Shown one piece after another: positions 1-8,821 of a stretch of DNA of 54,547 nucleotides. The notes beneath the pieces are model-generated. The model worked only from the letters and a program-made list of their open reading frames with translations. It made no database searches and was not told the DNA's origin. This stretch comes from an uncultured bacterium (GTDB taxonomy: Bacteria; Verrucomicrobiota; Kiritimatiellia; RFP12; UBA1067): the NCBI GenBank assembly GCA_902780865.1, contig CACZHC010000035.1, positions 1 to 54,547 of the forward strand, read 5' to 3'. The first letter of the stretch is position 1; every line of letters starts with the position of its first letter. Both the position numbers and the translations under genes were made by a program.

Positions 1-454
1 TGGGCCTTCACCGCCTTGTGGCCGCCGACGCCCGACTCGATGATGTCGGGGTAGATCGTGCCCTGGCCGAGGAACTCGATGTTGCCGTACTTCTTCTGGA
101 GGTCGCGCGCAGCGTCGGCGAAGACCTTGATGAACTCGCCGCCGATGATCTTGCGCTTCTTCTCGGGATCGGTCTCGCCCTTGGCCTTCTCGAGGAAGCG
201 CTTCTCGCAGTCGAGCGCGATGAGGTTCACGCCAAACTGGCCTTTGAAGACCTTCTTGATCATCTTGCCTTCGTTGAGGCGCATGCAGCCGTGGTCGACG
301 AAGACGCAGACGAGCTGCTTGCCGATGGCCTTGTAGAGAAGCGCCGCGCAGACGGACGAGTCAACGCCGCCGGAAAGCGCGAGCAGGACCTTCTTGTCGC
401 CGACCTGCAGGTCTTGCCGACGCGGGCAAGGCGCTCTTTCTCTGCCTTGTTCAT
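1..454 (-). pseudogene. guaA: GMP synthase ATP-pyrophosphatase part, partial and frameshifted
   Basis: Reading leftward, the protein has the PP-loop SGGVDSS preceded by [10 protein letters not shown] and later [13 protein letters not shown], diagnostic of the ATP-pyrophosphatase domain of GuaA, which aminates XMP to GMP. The C-terminus runs off the left edge. A good ribosome site (AAAGGAG) precedes ATG 454, but that start opens in another frame ([14 protein letters not shown]) and must shift near position 415 to reach the PP-loop. Only about 15 residues precede the loop, so the usual glutaminase domain of roughly 190 residues is absent. Either this is a glutaminase-less GuaA with a one-base error, or the 5' end is deleted. 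Family identity is firm; intactness is not. Confidence 0.75.
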
Positions 455-499
455 GTTTTCTCCTTTATGCGTTAAACTTCAAATTTTGGAGCACGGCGG

Positions 500-2947
500 C
501 TATTCCTCGTCGGCAAGCTCCTCGTGGACCAGCTTGCGCCTCGAGTCCTTTGCCTCGTCCTTCTGCCCTGGCTGCGAACCTTCGCCCTTCGCGTCGGCCG
601 AGTCCTTCTTCGGCCTGTAGCCGTAGCCATAGCCATACCCGTAGCCATAGCCATACCCGTAGTGGCGGTGGGACGACGGGTCGAACACGGACACGTTCGA
701 CACCTCCACGTCGTTGACGACGACGCCGAGGATGTTCGCGCCGGCCTCGGTAAGGCTCCTCGAGCAGTACTGGATGGGCCTAAAGTGCGTGCGGTCGGGA
801 CAGCACATGATGATGACGGAATCGACTTGCGCGGCAAGGGACACGACGTCGCCCACGATGCCGTACGGCGGAGCGTCGACCACGATGCGGTCGTAGTTCG
901 CGCGAGCCCACTCGAAGAAGTCGGTAACGGGCGCAGACCCGAATATCGTCGCGGGCGAGACGCCCTCAGGCGGAAGGGAGCAGATGACATCGAGTCCGGG
1001 GACGATGGACTTGTTCACGAGCTTCGCGAAGTCCGGCTTGTCGCCGCCATTCGCGGCCTGCAGGACGTGCGAGAAGCTCCTTTCCTGGGTCAGCTCGACG
1101 CCCCAGACCTTCGCAAGGCGCGGACGCCTCAAGTCGAAGTCGACGTGCAGGACCTTCTTTCCCGTCTGCGCATGCGAAATGGCGACAGACGTCGAAGTGA
1201 TCGTCTTGCCTTCGCCCGGCTGCGTCGAGATGACGAGGAGGCAGTGCGTAAAGGCCTCGTAGCGCGGCGAGTCGAGGAGGTTCCTAAGGCCCGCCACCGC
1301 CTCGGAGAACTGGGAGTACTTGTCCTCTATGAGGAAGCGCGCGACCTGTTCGCGGCGCTTGCGGCGGACATGCGGGAACACGGCAAGCACCTTGAGCGCA
1401 AGACGTCCCTCGATGTCGGAAAGGTTCACGACCGTGTCCTCGAGGTTGTCGATCACCAGGACGAACAGGAACCCGAGGCCGAGCGAGAACACGACGCCGA
1501 TGCCGAAGATTATTATCGGGTTGGGGAGCACCGGTTTCGACGGGACGGTGGCCCTGCGCGCGACGCGGACGATCTCGTTGTTCGCCTCGGACTGTATGCG
1601 CATCTTGTTCTCTTCGAGGATGAGGCTCTCGAGGAGGCGGTGCGCGACGCCGTATTCGGCCTCGAGCTTCCCGAGCCCTGACTCCGCGAAGACGATCTGC
1701 TGCTCCACGGAAGCGAGGTCGTTCCTGAGATCCGACTGCTTCTGCCTGAGGTTCGCGAGCTGGTTCCTGACGACGTTGAGGGTCGAGCGGCCGGTCAGGA
1801 GGGCGCGGGACGCGGCGTCGAGGAAGCGCTGCTTGGCGAGGTCGAGTTCCTTCTTCTTCGACACGACCTCGGGATGGTTCTCGGTATAGGCGACAAGCAG
1901 CCCCTGGTAGGCGCCGGAGGCGTCCTGGAAGGCGCGGTACTCCTTCGAAATGTCCTCTGCGCGCGGAATGCCGGCGGACAGGGTGCCGAACGTCTCAGGG
2001 TCCTTCTGCACCTCGTTGAGGAGCTTCTCCCATTCGACGAGCTGCGTCTCCTGGGTCTCGAGCGCGAGGATGTCGGTCGTGGTCTTGGAAAGCCCCTGCT
2101 GTATCGTGTCGCGCGAGGAGCGCAGGTTGTCGACCTTGTGCGTCGTGCGGAAGTCGAGAAGCTGCTTCGTGATCTTGTCGACGTCGCGGCGCTTCTTCTC
2201 GACGTTCTCGTGCGTCTGGCTCACCGCCTTGTCGCAACGGACCTTGTTTTCTTCGTCGGTGTACGCCTCGATCGACTCTGCGTAGGCGTTGGCGAGCGCC
2301 GCCGCGAGCTGGGCGGACTTGGACCTCACCGATATGGTGATGATGCGCGAATTGCGCTGAAGCTCGAGCTTCGAGTCGACGAGCGTCGCCACGATGTCGT
2401 CGTCGGACACAGTAGAGGACGGGTTGCTAGTCCTGTACTGCTGCTGGATCATCAGCACGATCTTCTCGGAGCGCCAGTCAGAGATGCGCGTATTGAAGAT
2501 TTCCGCGTAGTTTGCGCCGAAGTCCGGCATCGTGTCGTCGAGCGCGCTCGAAGTGCCGCGCGTGACGCGCCTCATGTCGACGGTGAACTCGCTCGTCGCC
2601 TCGTAGATCGTCGGGGATATGCGGTACACGGCGAAGGACACGATAAGCCCGACGAGGAGGAACACGAAGACGGAGAGCCAGCGCTGGGATACGACGCGGA
2701 GCATTCGGCTCATCGTTATCGTTCCGACGATAGACCCCCCTTCGGCCTCGCCGCCGTAGCCGCCGTAGGAACCATACGAGCCATACGAGCCATACGAGCC
2801 GTATGCGCCATAGGCCCCGCCATACTTGGGACCTCCGCCGTAGTACATCGGGCCATGCCCGCCGCCGTAGTACATCGGCTGCTTGCCGCCGTAGTACATC
2901 GGCCCCGCGCCCTTCGTGCTCCCGTAGTAAAGAGGTTTGTCCGCCAT
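500..2947 (-). CDS. Wzz-type chain-length regulator fused to BY tyrosine kinase
   Basis: 815 residues, inner membrane. Membrane helices lie near residues 90-110 and 478-500 with a long periplasmic, partly coiled-coil Wzz segment between them. The cytoplasmic kinase follows: Walker A TQPGEGKT (about 575-582), Walker A' HVDFDLRRP (about 601) and Walker B RIVVDAPP (about 687). A C-terminal Tyr-Gly run (about 763-777) is the usual autophosphorylation cluster. Such proteins control polymer length and export of capsule or exopolysaccharide. Unusually, the N-terminal 70 residues before the first membrane helix are also Tyr/Gly-rich, with repeated PMYYGG and SYG units and 16 tyrosines. Start ATG 2947 has GGAG upstream; it is last in the polysaccharide operon and follows the polymerase gene by 3 bases. 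Confidence 0.93.
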   Translation of the reverse strand: MADKPLYYGSTKGAGPMYYGGKQPMYYGGGHGPMYYGGGPKYGGAYGAYGSYGSYGSYGSYGGYGGEAEGGSIVGTITMSRMLRVVSQRWLSVFVFLLVGLIVSFAVYRISPTIYEATSEFTVDMRRVTRGTSSALDDTMPDFGANYAEIFNTRISDWRSEKIVLMIQQQYRTSNPSSTVSDDDIVATLVDSKLELQRNSRIITISVRSKSAQLAAALANAYAESIEAYTDEENKVRCDKAVSQTHENVEKKRRDVDKITKQLLDFRTTHKVDNLRSSRDTIQQGLSKTTTDILALETQETQLVEWEKLLNEVQKDPETFGTLSAGIPRAEDISKEYRAFQDASGAYQGLLVAYTENHPEVVSKKKELDLAKQRFLDAASRALLTGRSTLNVVRNQLANLRQKQSDLRNDLASVEQQIVFAESGLGKLEAEYGVAHRLLESLILEENKMRIQSEANNEIVRVARRATVPSKPVLPNPIIIFGIGVVFSLGLGFLFVLVIDNLEDTVVNLSDIEGRLALKVLAVFPHVRRKRREQVARFLIEDKYSQFSEAVAGLRNLLDSPRYEAFTHCLLVISTQPGEGKTITSTSVAISHAQTGKKVLHVDFDLRRPRLAKVWGVELTQERSFSHVLQAANGGDKPDFAKLVNKSIVPGLDVICSLPPEGVSPATIFGSAPVTDFFEWARANYDRIVVDAPPYGIVGDVVSLAAQVDSVIIMCCPDRTHFRPIQYCSRSLTEAGANILGVVVNDVEVSNVSVFDPSSHRHYGYGYGYGYGYGYGYRPKKDSADAKGEGSQPGQKDEAKDSRRKLVHEELADEE

Positions 2948-2950
2948 GTC

Positions 2951-4393
2951 TTATTTCTCCGTCAAATCATCTTCCGTCTTCTTGGGCGCCGGGAAGGCGC
3001 TGCCGGCCATTGCAAACATGGCCACGGTCAGCATCATCACCTCGGGACGCCAAAAGGAATGGTCAAAGAACCCGCACGCCGCGACCACCGCCACGGCAAT
3101 CGGCCCGACCGCACAGGCAGGATGGAATATCAAACCGCCAAGACCATAGCGCGAATTCGAGAGGACGCCCGATACGGCATGGAAGGCGCGAAACACATAT
3201 GTCCAAAGGAGGAAAAGCGGAGAGACGACAAAAAACGCGACGCCTGCGATGCCGCGCTCCGCGAGCATCTGCAGCCATCCGTTTAGCGCGCCCGCCTGGT
3301 TCGACGCAAACACCGCCCAATCGGCCTCCTTGGCGTTGAAGCGGATGTCGAAGCCAAACGTCCCAACCCCGGTTCCGAGCCACGGGTTTTCCTTCCAGAC
3401 CTTCTCCGCTATCTCGGAGAGCGCGGACCGCAACGCGAAAAAGCCGTCTGGCACCAGCTTCGAGCCTTCCTCTCCGAAGAAAAATGCAAGCTTCTGCGCC
3501 TTGACTTCCTCTGGCACGACGCCCATTATGAAAAGAACCGGCGGGACCACCGCAATGAGCAGAAACGCCAGGCACTTCGGCACGACGAGGCCGCCCATTC
3601 GGCGATGGGCATAGGCAAGCGAGCACGCCAGGGCAAGGACTACGCAGACGCAATGCGCCAGGATGACCATGTCAGAGGCGAAAAGGTAAAGTCCCACAAC
3701 ACATCCGCCGACGGCGATTGCGAGAAGTGGCATCGCGCGATTCCACTTGCGCTCAAACGCGCCGGCCATGGCGACCATGGAGCCAACGAGGCAAAGCCCG
3801 AAGGCCATGCCCGGATACGAGGCGTCAACCGTCGAGCAAGCCGCCTGGAGCAGCGCGGCGGAGTTTCCGAATACGCATGCGAGCGCCGCAACGAGCGCCG
3901 CGACCCCCGCAAGAAATGCAGACGCAAAAAGGAAGCAGACACGCGCGGACTTTCCAAGCGCGTGGCGACACGCTTGCATCAGAACCGCCGCCCCAACGGC
4001 AGCGGCAAACGGCAGATATCCGCTCCCCGTCACTCCGCCGGGCAGAAACGGGAGCGCCGCCTCGGCCAGCCCCCACGCCCGTTTCTCCGCGTCGTACGCC
4101 ATCGCGACGCCGCCGTTCAGCCATCGTATTGCGGCTATGATGACGAGCAGGAGCGACAGCCAGAAGAGGGGATCCCTCGCTATGGAAGACGCCACGCGAA
4201 AGCGGGCGTCATGAAGGGTTTCTTCCACGCGGCGCGACGGTTCGAGGACTGTCCAGGCCGCCGCAACAAACGAAAGCCACAAGACAACCCGTGCCGTCCA
4301 TACGTCGCCGCAAAACGGGAAAAGGAACAGCGGCGCAACCGCCAGCAAGGCAAGGTGCGCCGCCAGGCCGTACTTGGATATGGCCTTGTGCAC
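2951..4393 (-). CDS. O-antigen ligase/polymerase family membrane protein
   Basis: 480 residues with about a dozen hydrophobic segments. Between late helices is a periplasmic loop with the Wzy_C/O-antigen ligase pattern WKENPWLGTGVGTFG, preceded by FALRSAL. Proteins of this family join or polymerise lipid-linked oligosaccharides on the outer face of the inner membrane. It lies between the outer-membrane barrel gene and the BY-kinase gene, separated from each by 1-3 bases, so it belongs to one transcript. Sequence alone does not distinguish a polymerase (Wzy) from a ligase (WaaL); the Wza/Wzz context favours a polymerase. Confidence 0.85.
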   Translation of the reverse strand: MHKAISKYGLAAHLALLAVAPLFLFPFCGDVWTARVVLWLSFVAAAWTVLEPSRRVEETLHDARFRVASSIARDPLFWLSLLLVIIAAIRWLNGGVAMAYDAEKRAWGLAEAALPFLPGGVTGSGYLPFAAAVGAAVLMQACRHALGKSARVCFLFASAFLAGVAALVAALACVFGNSAALLQAACSTVDASYPGMAFGLCLVGSMVAMAGAFERKWNRAMPLLAIAVGGCVVGLYLFASDMVILAHCVCVVLALACSLAYAHRRMGGLVVPKCLAFLLIAVVPPVLFIMGVVPEEVKAQKLAFFFGEEGSKLVPDGFFALRSALSEIAEKVWKENPWLGTGVGTFGFDIRFNAKEADWAVFASNQAGALNGWLQMLAERGIAGVAFFVVSPLFLLWTYVFRAFHAVSGVLSNSRYGLGGLIFHPACAVGPIAVAVVAACGFFDHSFWRPEVMMLTVAMFAMAGSAFPAPKKTEDDLTEK

Positions 4394-4394
4394 T

Positions 4395-5636
4395 TCAGTA
4401 CGTCAGACGCATGCCGACCGTGCCGCGGAAGCGGTCGTAGTCGTAGTTGTGCCCGCGGACATTGCCGCCGTCGCACATGTCGGTCTGATACTCGAGCCTG
4501 CCGTAGATCTGGAGGAAACGGTTGAGCGTGTAGTTGAGGCCAATGCGCGCGGTGATGATGTCGTCGTCGTAGTCGTAGCCGCGCGTGTATGAGTACTCGT
4601 GCGTCTCACGACGGTAGTTGAAGTCGAGCGTGGCGTTGAGCTTGCCGCGGACCATCGAGTGCGCAAGACCCCAGCTGATGGAGTCGACGCGGATGGCGCT
4701 GCACATCTCGCGTTCGGAGGGCTGGTAGTAGCTCGCCGCGAGGAGCATGGTGTTCCACGTGTCGGAGATCTTCCACTTGGCAGAGAGCTGATAGGTCCAC
4801 CCGTCGATGTCGTCTGCATCGCCCTCGGCGTACTCGAAGCGGCTCCAGCCGGTCAAGATGCGGTACTCGATGCGCTCGGTCGCGCGAGTGCCGAGACCGG
4901 CCATGACCGTCCAACCGCGGGACTCGTCGGAGTAGCGGACGTTGTTCGGGATGTTGTCCTGCCAGTACCAGCCGTAGTTGGCGGCGAGGATGAAGTCGGT
5001 CCACTTCGAGGCGGCGTAGCCGATCTCGGCGCCGGCGAGCGCGCGCTTCCAGCCGTAGAGGGTGGCGTATTCCTTTACGTCGTTGTCGTAGTCGAGATAG
5101 TAGTAAGACCCCTCGACAGCAGCATGCCAACGCTCGTTGATGCGGCGCTCCAGGACCGCGCCGGCCTGGAACGTCTTGCGATCGCGGCCGAGGCCCTTGC
5201 CGCCATGTTCGGACATGTCGTCGTCCTGGGCGATCTGGGTGAAGGCCTCGGTAAGGAGAAGGCTCCAGCCCTTTTCGTTGGGAAGAGAGTCAGTCCACTT
5301 GAAAGAGAGGTTCTCGCCGAAGCTGGACTCGTTAAGCTGGCTGCTGTAGCGGTTGTAGGCATGGTACCTATACCACGCACGGCCGGCCAACTCCCAGTTG
5401 TCGCCCTTGTATTCGGCGCCGAGGCCGGGGTTGACAACCCATGTGGAACCGTCCTTGGAGTGCTTGGTGGAGTCGACGTTGGAGTCATATGTGTACGAGA
5501 GCGACACATACGGGCGAAGAGTCATGCGCTCACCGATCTTGAAACCGGTAGGCCTGTCCACCATGTCCGCGGACGCCGTCAAGACCGATGCGGACACGAC
5601 CATCGTCGTGGCAATAGCGGAAAACTTGATGTTCAT
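4395..5636 (-). CDS. Outer-membrane beta-barrel protein of the polysaccharide cluster
   Basis: 413 residues. A signal peptide (about 1-24, ending ASADM) is followed by alternating aromatic/polar strands, such as ELAGRAWYRYHAYNRY and RFLQIYGRLEYQTD, and a terminal strand ending VGMRLTY. These are marks of an outer-membrane barrel inserted by BamA. Barrels of this type are common in exosortase/capsule loci, where they may assist export or anchor polymer. ATG 5636 has AGGAGAT upstream. No substrate can be read from the sequence. Confidence 0.8.
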   Translation of the reverse strand: MNIKFSAIATTMVVSASVLTASADMVDRPTGFKIGERMTLRPYVSLSYTYDSNVDSTKHSKDGSTWVVNPGLGAEYKGDNWELAGRAWYRYHAYNRYSSQLNESSFGENLSFKWTDSLPNEKGWSLLLTEAFTQIAQDDDMSEHGGKGLGRDRKTFQAGAVLERRINERWHAAVEGSYYYLDYDNDVKEYATLYGWKRALAGAEIGYAASKWTDFILAANYGWYWQDNIPNNVRYSDESRGWTVMAGLGTRATERIEYRILTGWSRFEYAEGDADDIDGWTYQLSAKWKISDTWNTMLLAASYYQPSEREMCSAIRVDSISWGLAHSMVRGKLNATLDFNYRRETHEYSYTRGYDYDDDIITARIGLNYTLNRFLQIYGRLEYQTDMCDGGNVRGHNYDYDRFRGTVGMRLTY

Positions 5637-5677
5637 TGGTTTTATCTCCTCTTGTCAGGTCTGTCTATTAACAGGAC

Positions 5678-6661
5678 TTAGCGTTGCCCCGGATACCCAC
5701 CTGGCTCGTACGGGCTCTCCTCTTGGGGGGAAGAACCGCGCTTGACGCCAGGATTGTACTTGGAGTAGGGATCCATCGTACGCGGCACCCTTGCCATCCC
5801 CGCGCTAGTGAGAGGGTCGACGCCATCGGCGATATCCACATTGTTGGGGTTGCCAAGCGACGGGGCGAGGAGCGCCGTAACAGAAGATGGGCTCAACAGG
5901 GAGCCTTCACCGGCAAGATCCGAAAGAAGCGCGTCGGCAGAAGACGAGAAGGGAGAAACAAGGACCATGCTAAGATCGGGCTGCTTGCCGGCATCGGATG
6001 CGCCGAGCATAGGGTCATAGGTCTTCTCCTGGCCCTGGCCGAGCGCCGGCGAAATCCACTCGTTCTGCGCAAGCGACCGCGTCTCAGCGTCCTTGAGGGA
6101 GCCGACGAGCGTGTCGCGGAGGTCGGCAGGCGAGCCGTTGGAACCGCGGATGAGCATTAGGACGGCGAACGTGTTGCGGACGCCGGCATTGTCGGCAGTC
6201 GCGTTGCGCTCCTGAACCTTCGCAAGGAGGTTCGTGGAGATGTCCACGTACTGGTCGTCGGTATAGGTCTTGGAAGGATCGGCCTTGCGGTTGAACATGC
6301 CGGCCGCGAAACTTTCGTTGATGGCCGTGAGCGCTTCCGGAGGAACCGTCGCGAACACCTCGGCAACGAGCGTGGTGAGATTGCCCTTCTGCGCACCCTT
6401 GAGCGCCGCAGTGTTGACATCGAGGTACTTCGAGGTCTTCTCCTCGGGGGAACCGGGCATGTCGGCAATCGCGGCGTTCACGTCGGCGAGGAAGGATGCC
6501 TGGTCGGACGCTGACAGCTGCTTCATAACGGACGTCATGGACGCAGGGTTGTCGATTATGTCGCCTATCTTGCCGCGAGCGTCGGCAGACGACATCGTCT
6601 TGTCTTGGGCGACCAGCACAGACGCCAGCGCCATCGTTGCCACCATCAGTAGTTTCTTCAT
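5678..6661 (-). CDS. Secreted protein of unknown function, polysaccharide operon
   Basis: 327 residues from ATG 6661, chosen because MKKLLMVATMALASVLVAQ is a clear signal peptide and GGGAG precedes it; an upstream in-frame extension lacks these. The mature part is mostly helical, rich in Ala, Ser and Asp, and ends in a Pro/Gly/Ser-rich tail (YEPGGYPGQR). No catalytic motif or known domain is evident. It sits between the Wza-like lipoprotein and the beta-barrel, so a periplasmic role in polymer export is plausible by context only. Confidence 0.75.
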   Translation of the reverse strand: MKKLLMVATMALASVLVAQDKTMSSADARGKIGDIIDNPASMTSVMKQLSASDQASFLADVNAAIADMPGSPEEKTSKYLDVNTAALKGAQKGNLTTLVAEVFATVPPEALTAINESFAAGMFNRKADPSKTYTDDQYVDISTNLLAKVQERNATADNAGVRNTFAVLMLIRGSNGSPADLRDTLVGSLKDAETRSLAQNEWISPALGQGQEKTYDPMLGASDAGKQPDLSMVLVSPFSSSADALLSDLAGEGSLLSPSSVTALLAPSLGNPNNVDIADGVDPLTSAGMARVPRTMDPYSKYNPGVKRGSSPQEESPYEPGGYPGQR

Positions 6662-6686
6662 TTGTTTACTCCCGTTTTTGTGGAAA

Positions 6687-7355
6687 TCAATACCATGTCT
6701 CAGGCACCCAGACCACGTCGCCGGCACGGAGGACGATGTCCTTCTCGATCCTGCCCTTCTCGCCGATTTCGATTAGGTCTATGATGTAAGTTGACTTCTT
6801 GCCGTCCTTGTCGCAGCGACTCACCTGTATCTTGGACTTGTTCGCAAACGGCCTCAGGCCACCCGCGGCCTGGAGGACTTTCGTAACCGTAAGATCCATC
6901 GTCGAAGGCATGTTGACCGGCCCCGGCATCGCAACCTCGCCAAGAACCGTGACTGTCCCCCACGGGCTCACGCCCTTGCCGTCGTACGGCGCGAATGTCA
7001 CGGTCACCTGAGGCTGCTTGTAGTATTCGGAATAGAGCTTCACAAGCTTCTGCTTCAAGGCGTCAAGCGTCAGTCCGTCACACGCGACAGGCGACTGCAG
7101 GAGAAGCGGTAGCGTGATGTCGCCGTTCTGATCGACCTGAACCTGCATGTTGACAGGCTGGGTCGCGCCAGAGCTGACAACGACGACTAGTGCAACACCA
7201 GGACGCACGCGAGGCTCAAAATAAACAGGGCCAACCGCCGATCCCTGCTGATCGTCGGGCGAAAAGATCTTGGCAATAGTTTCACACCCGCCTGTGCACA
7301 TAAGCACACAGACGAAACACGCCAAGACGGCGATTCGTTTGCATAGTATCACCAT
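6687..7355 (-). CDS. Wza-like polysaccharide export lipoprotein
   Basis: About 222 residues from ATG 7355. An N-terminal hydrophobic stretch ends in MCTGGC, a lipobox, so the mature protein should be an outer-membrane-facing lipoprotein. A polysaccharide-export (Poly_export) domain follows (VQVDQNGDITLPLL), then an SLBB-type segment (GTVTVLGEVAMPGPV, LQAAGGLRPFANKSKI) and RAGDVVWVPETWY at the C-terminus. It is the export channel or pore subunit working with the BY-kinase. Alternative start ATG 7364 lies against the -10 box; 7355 gives MVILCKR and a near-leaderless mRNA. First gene of the five-gene polysaccharide operon. Confidence 0.88.
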   Translation of the reverse strand: MVILCKRIAVLACFVCVLMCTGGCETIAKIFSPDDQQGSAVGPVYFEPRVRPGVALVVVVSSGATQPVNMQVQVDQNGDITLPLLLQSPVACDGLTLDALKQKLVKLYSEYYKQPQVTVTFAPYDGKGVSPWGTVTVLGEVAMPGPVNMPSTMDLTVTKVLQAAGGLRPFANKSKIQVSRCDKDGKKSTYIIDLIEIGEKGRIEKDIVLRAGDVVWVPETWY

Positions 7356-7364
7356 GTGTTGCAT

Positions 7365-7373
7365 ATTATACCG
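7365..7373 (-). promoter_or_regulatory. -10 promoter box of the polysaccharide operon
   Basis: Minus strand reads TTTGCGGTATAAT. The TATAAT hexamer ends 9 bases before ATG 7355, so the leader would be about 2-3 nt. It overlaps the stop codon of the upstream TsaE gene. No TTGACA-like -35 is visible. Confidence 0.6.
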
Positions 7374-7806
7374 CAAACTTACCTCCCGTGTCAATGGAGA
7401 TTCTACGCCTTTCTTCCCCCATATGGTGGAAGCCGACATGCCTCGCCGCATTAGGAATCAGCGATCCGGCACGCTCTGGCCACTCTATGGCAAAAATTGC
7501 CCCCCTTGCGAGGTAGTCCTCCCAGCCAATCGCCTCCACGTCCTCCTCGCCATGTAGTCGGTAAAGATCCATGTGGACAAGCAAGACATCGGGCGACTGG
7601 TGCTCCTGAACGATGCAGAAAGTCGGCGAGGTAACGCGCCCAGGCACCCCCAGCGCGGCAGCGAGCCCTTGCGTGAAAGTCGTCTTGCCGGCACCAAGGT
7701 CGCCTTCAAGGCATACGATGTCGCCCGGCTTAAGTTCCTTGGCGAGCTCTTTCGCAAGCGCCCACGTCTCTTCGACCGAACCAACCTGAAATTCACCGTT
7801 GAGCAT
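7366..7806 (-). CDS. tsaE: TsaE, tRNA threonylcarbamoyladenosine biosynthesis ATPase
   Basis: 146 residues, the family's normal size. The P-loop GDLGAGKTTFTQGLA is followed by TSPTF and HMDLYRL, then IEWPERAGSLIP, all typical of TsaE. TsaE is the ATPase that supports TsaB/TsaD in forming t6A37 on ANN-decoding tRNAs in the cytoplasm. The start is ATG 7806; a Shine-Dalgarno is weak or absent. Upstream (7807-7846) is a purine/T-rich stretch with degenerate GAGTTGAA/GAGTC-like repeats. None of the partner genes tsaB, tsaC or tsaD is in the window. Confidence 0.93.
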   Translation of the reverse strand: MLNGEFQVGSVEETWALAKELAKELKPGDIVCLEGDLGAGKTTFTQGLAAALGVPGRVTSPTFCIVQEHQSPDVLLVHMDLYRLHGEEDVEAIGWEDYLARGAIFAIEWPERAGSLIPNAARHVGFHHMGEERRRISIDTGGKFAV

Positions 7807-7846
7807 GAGAAGTGAGTTGAAAAGTTGAAGAGTCTAAGAGTTGGGA

Positions 7847-8821
7847 CTAGTCAAGGAGCCCCTCGGACTTCATCTCCTTGAAACACTCCTTCATGTAGCG
7901 CGACGAGAAGGCGCAGGCGTGCGGCATCCTGACGAGGTTCCACGGCACGCTCCTCGCCGCGGCAAGCCCCTTGCCGCGCGGGCCAATCCTGGGGTTGAGC
8001 GCCGTCGGCTCGTGCTTAAAGACGTCGAGATAGGCGCCGGCAAGCCGTCCTTCCTTGATCGCCGCGAGAAGCGCATCCTCGTCCACGGCGTTCCCACGGC
8101 CGACATTGACGACAACGCACTTCTTCGGCAGGCGGCGAATGAGCCGCGCGTCGAGGAAGTCGTCGGTATTCGTATCCGATGGCAATGCAAGTATGAACCA
8201 GTCCGCCCGGCTGTACAACCGGGATTTTTTGATTGTTTGATTTTTTGATTTCTTGGTTTGACCGACAGTCCCCGCACTTGCATAATCAGCCAGCGTGAAA
8301 ATCCCGTGTCGCGTGATTCCGAAGCACTCGACGCCAAATGGTTCGAGGCGCGCGGCGATCGAGCGTCCGATACGCCCAAAGCCGGCGATTACCGCCGTCG
8401 TGCCCTCGAGATCGCCGCAGTGCTCCGCAAGCTCCGCGCGCGGCCACATGGGGCCCTTCCAAAAGAACCCGCGCGCCCACGCGAGAAGGAAGCCGAGGAC
8501 CGTCTCGGAGATAATCGGGCCGTGGAACGAGCCGAAATGGACCTTTACGCCCCTGGGCGCGTCGCGCCACGCGACGAGCTCGCGGCCGGCGGCCGGCGTC
8601 GCGAGGACCTTGAGTTTCGGCGCGCACGCGAACCACTCCTTCTTGAAGTGCCAGACGACCGCATGCGTCGCAGACGGGAGAGCTTTCAGGAACGCGCGCT
8701 CGCTTTTGACGCGCATGACGCGACTTCCCTTGGGAACGAGAGACCTGAAAAGCTTCAGATCCCCTTCGTTCGCCCGAAAGCACCTCTCGGGCCATTCAAG
8801 CCAAATTAAGTACGTGTTCAC
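7847..8821 (-). CDS. D-2-hydroxyacid dehydrogenase family protein with repeat insertion
   Basis: 324 residues. The NAD-binding Rossmann motif GFGRIGRSIAARL is at about 150, followed by NVGRGNAVDEDALLAAI and YLDVFKHEP. These place it in the NAD-dependent D-2-hydroxyacid dehydrogenase family (reduction of 2-keto acids or the reverse); the substrate is unclear. The start is GTG 8821, overlapping the stop of the acyl-CoA ligase gene (GTGA), so translation is probably coupled. Between the Rossmann motif and SRADWFILALPS there is an extra Lys-rich stretch (GQTKKSKNQTIKKS) encoded by an A/T-rich short repeat, probably an in-frame insertion. Confidence 0.85.
   Translation of the reverse strand: MNTYLIWLEWPERCFRANEGDLKLFRSLVPKGSRVMRVKSERAFLKALPSATHAVVWHFKKEWFACAPKLKVLATPAAGRELVAWRDAPRGVKVHFGSFHGPIISETVLGFLLAWARGFFWKGPMWPRAELAEHCGDLEGTTAVIAGFGRIGRSIAARLEPFGVECFGITRHGIFTLADYASAGTVGQTKKSKNQTIKKSRLYSRADWFILALPSDTNTDDFLDARLIRRLPKKCVVVNVGRGNAVDEDALLAAIKEGRLAGAYLDVFKHEPTALNPRIGPRGKGLAAARSVPWNLVRMPHACAFSSRYMKECFKEMKSEGLLD

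Noticed and set aside
605..662. Tandem repeat near the BY-kinase end as a regulatory repeat
   Set aside because: It simply encodes the common C-terminal Tyr-Gly cluster of BY-kinases.
524..1681. Long plus-strand ORF (385 codons)
   Set aside because: It is antisense to the BY-kinase gene, whose Walker motifs are clear; the translation is low-complexity Arg/Leu/Val-rich with no motif. GC-rich genes leave such open antisense frames.
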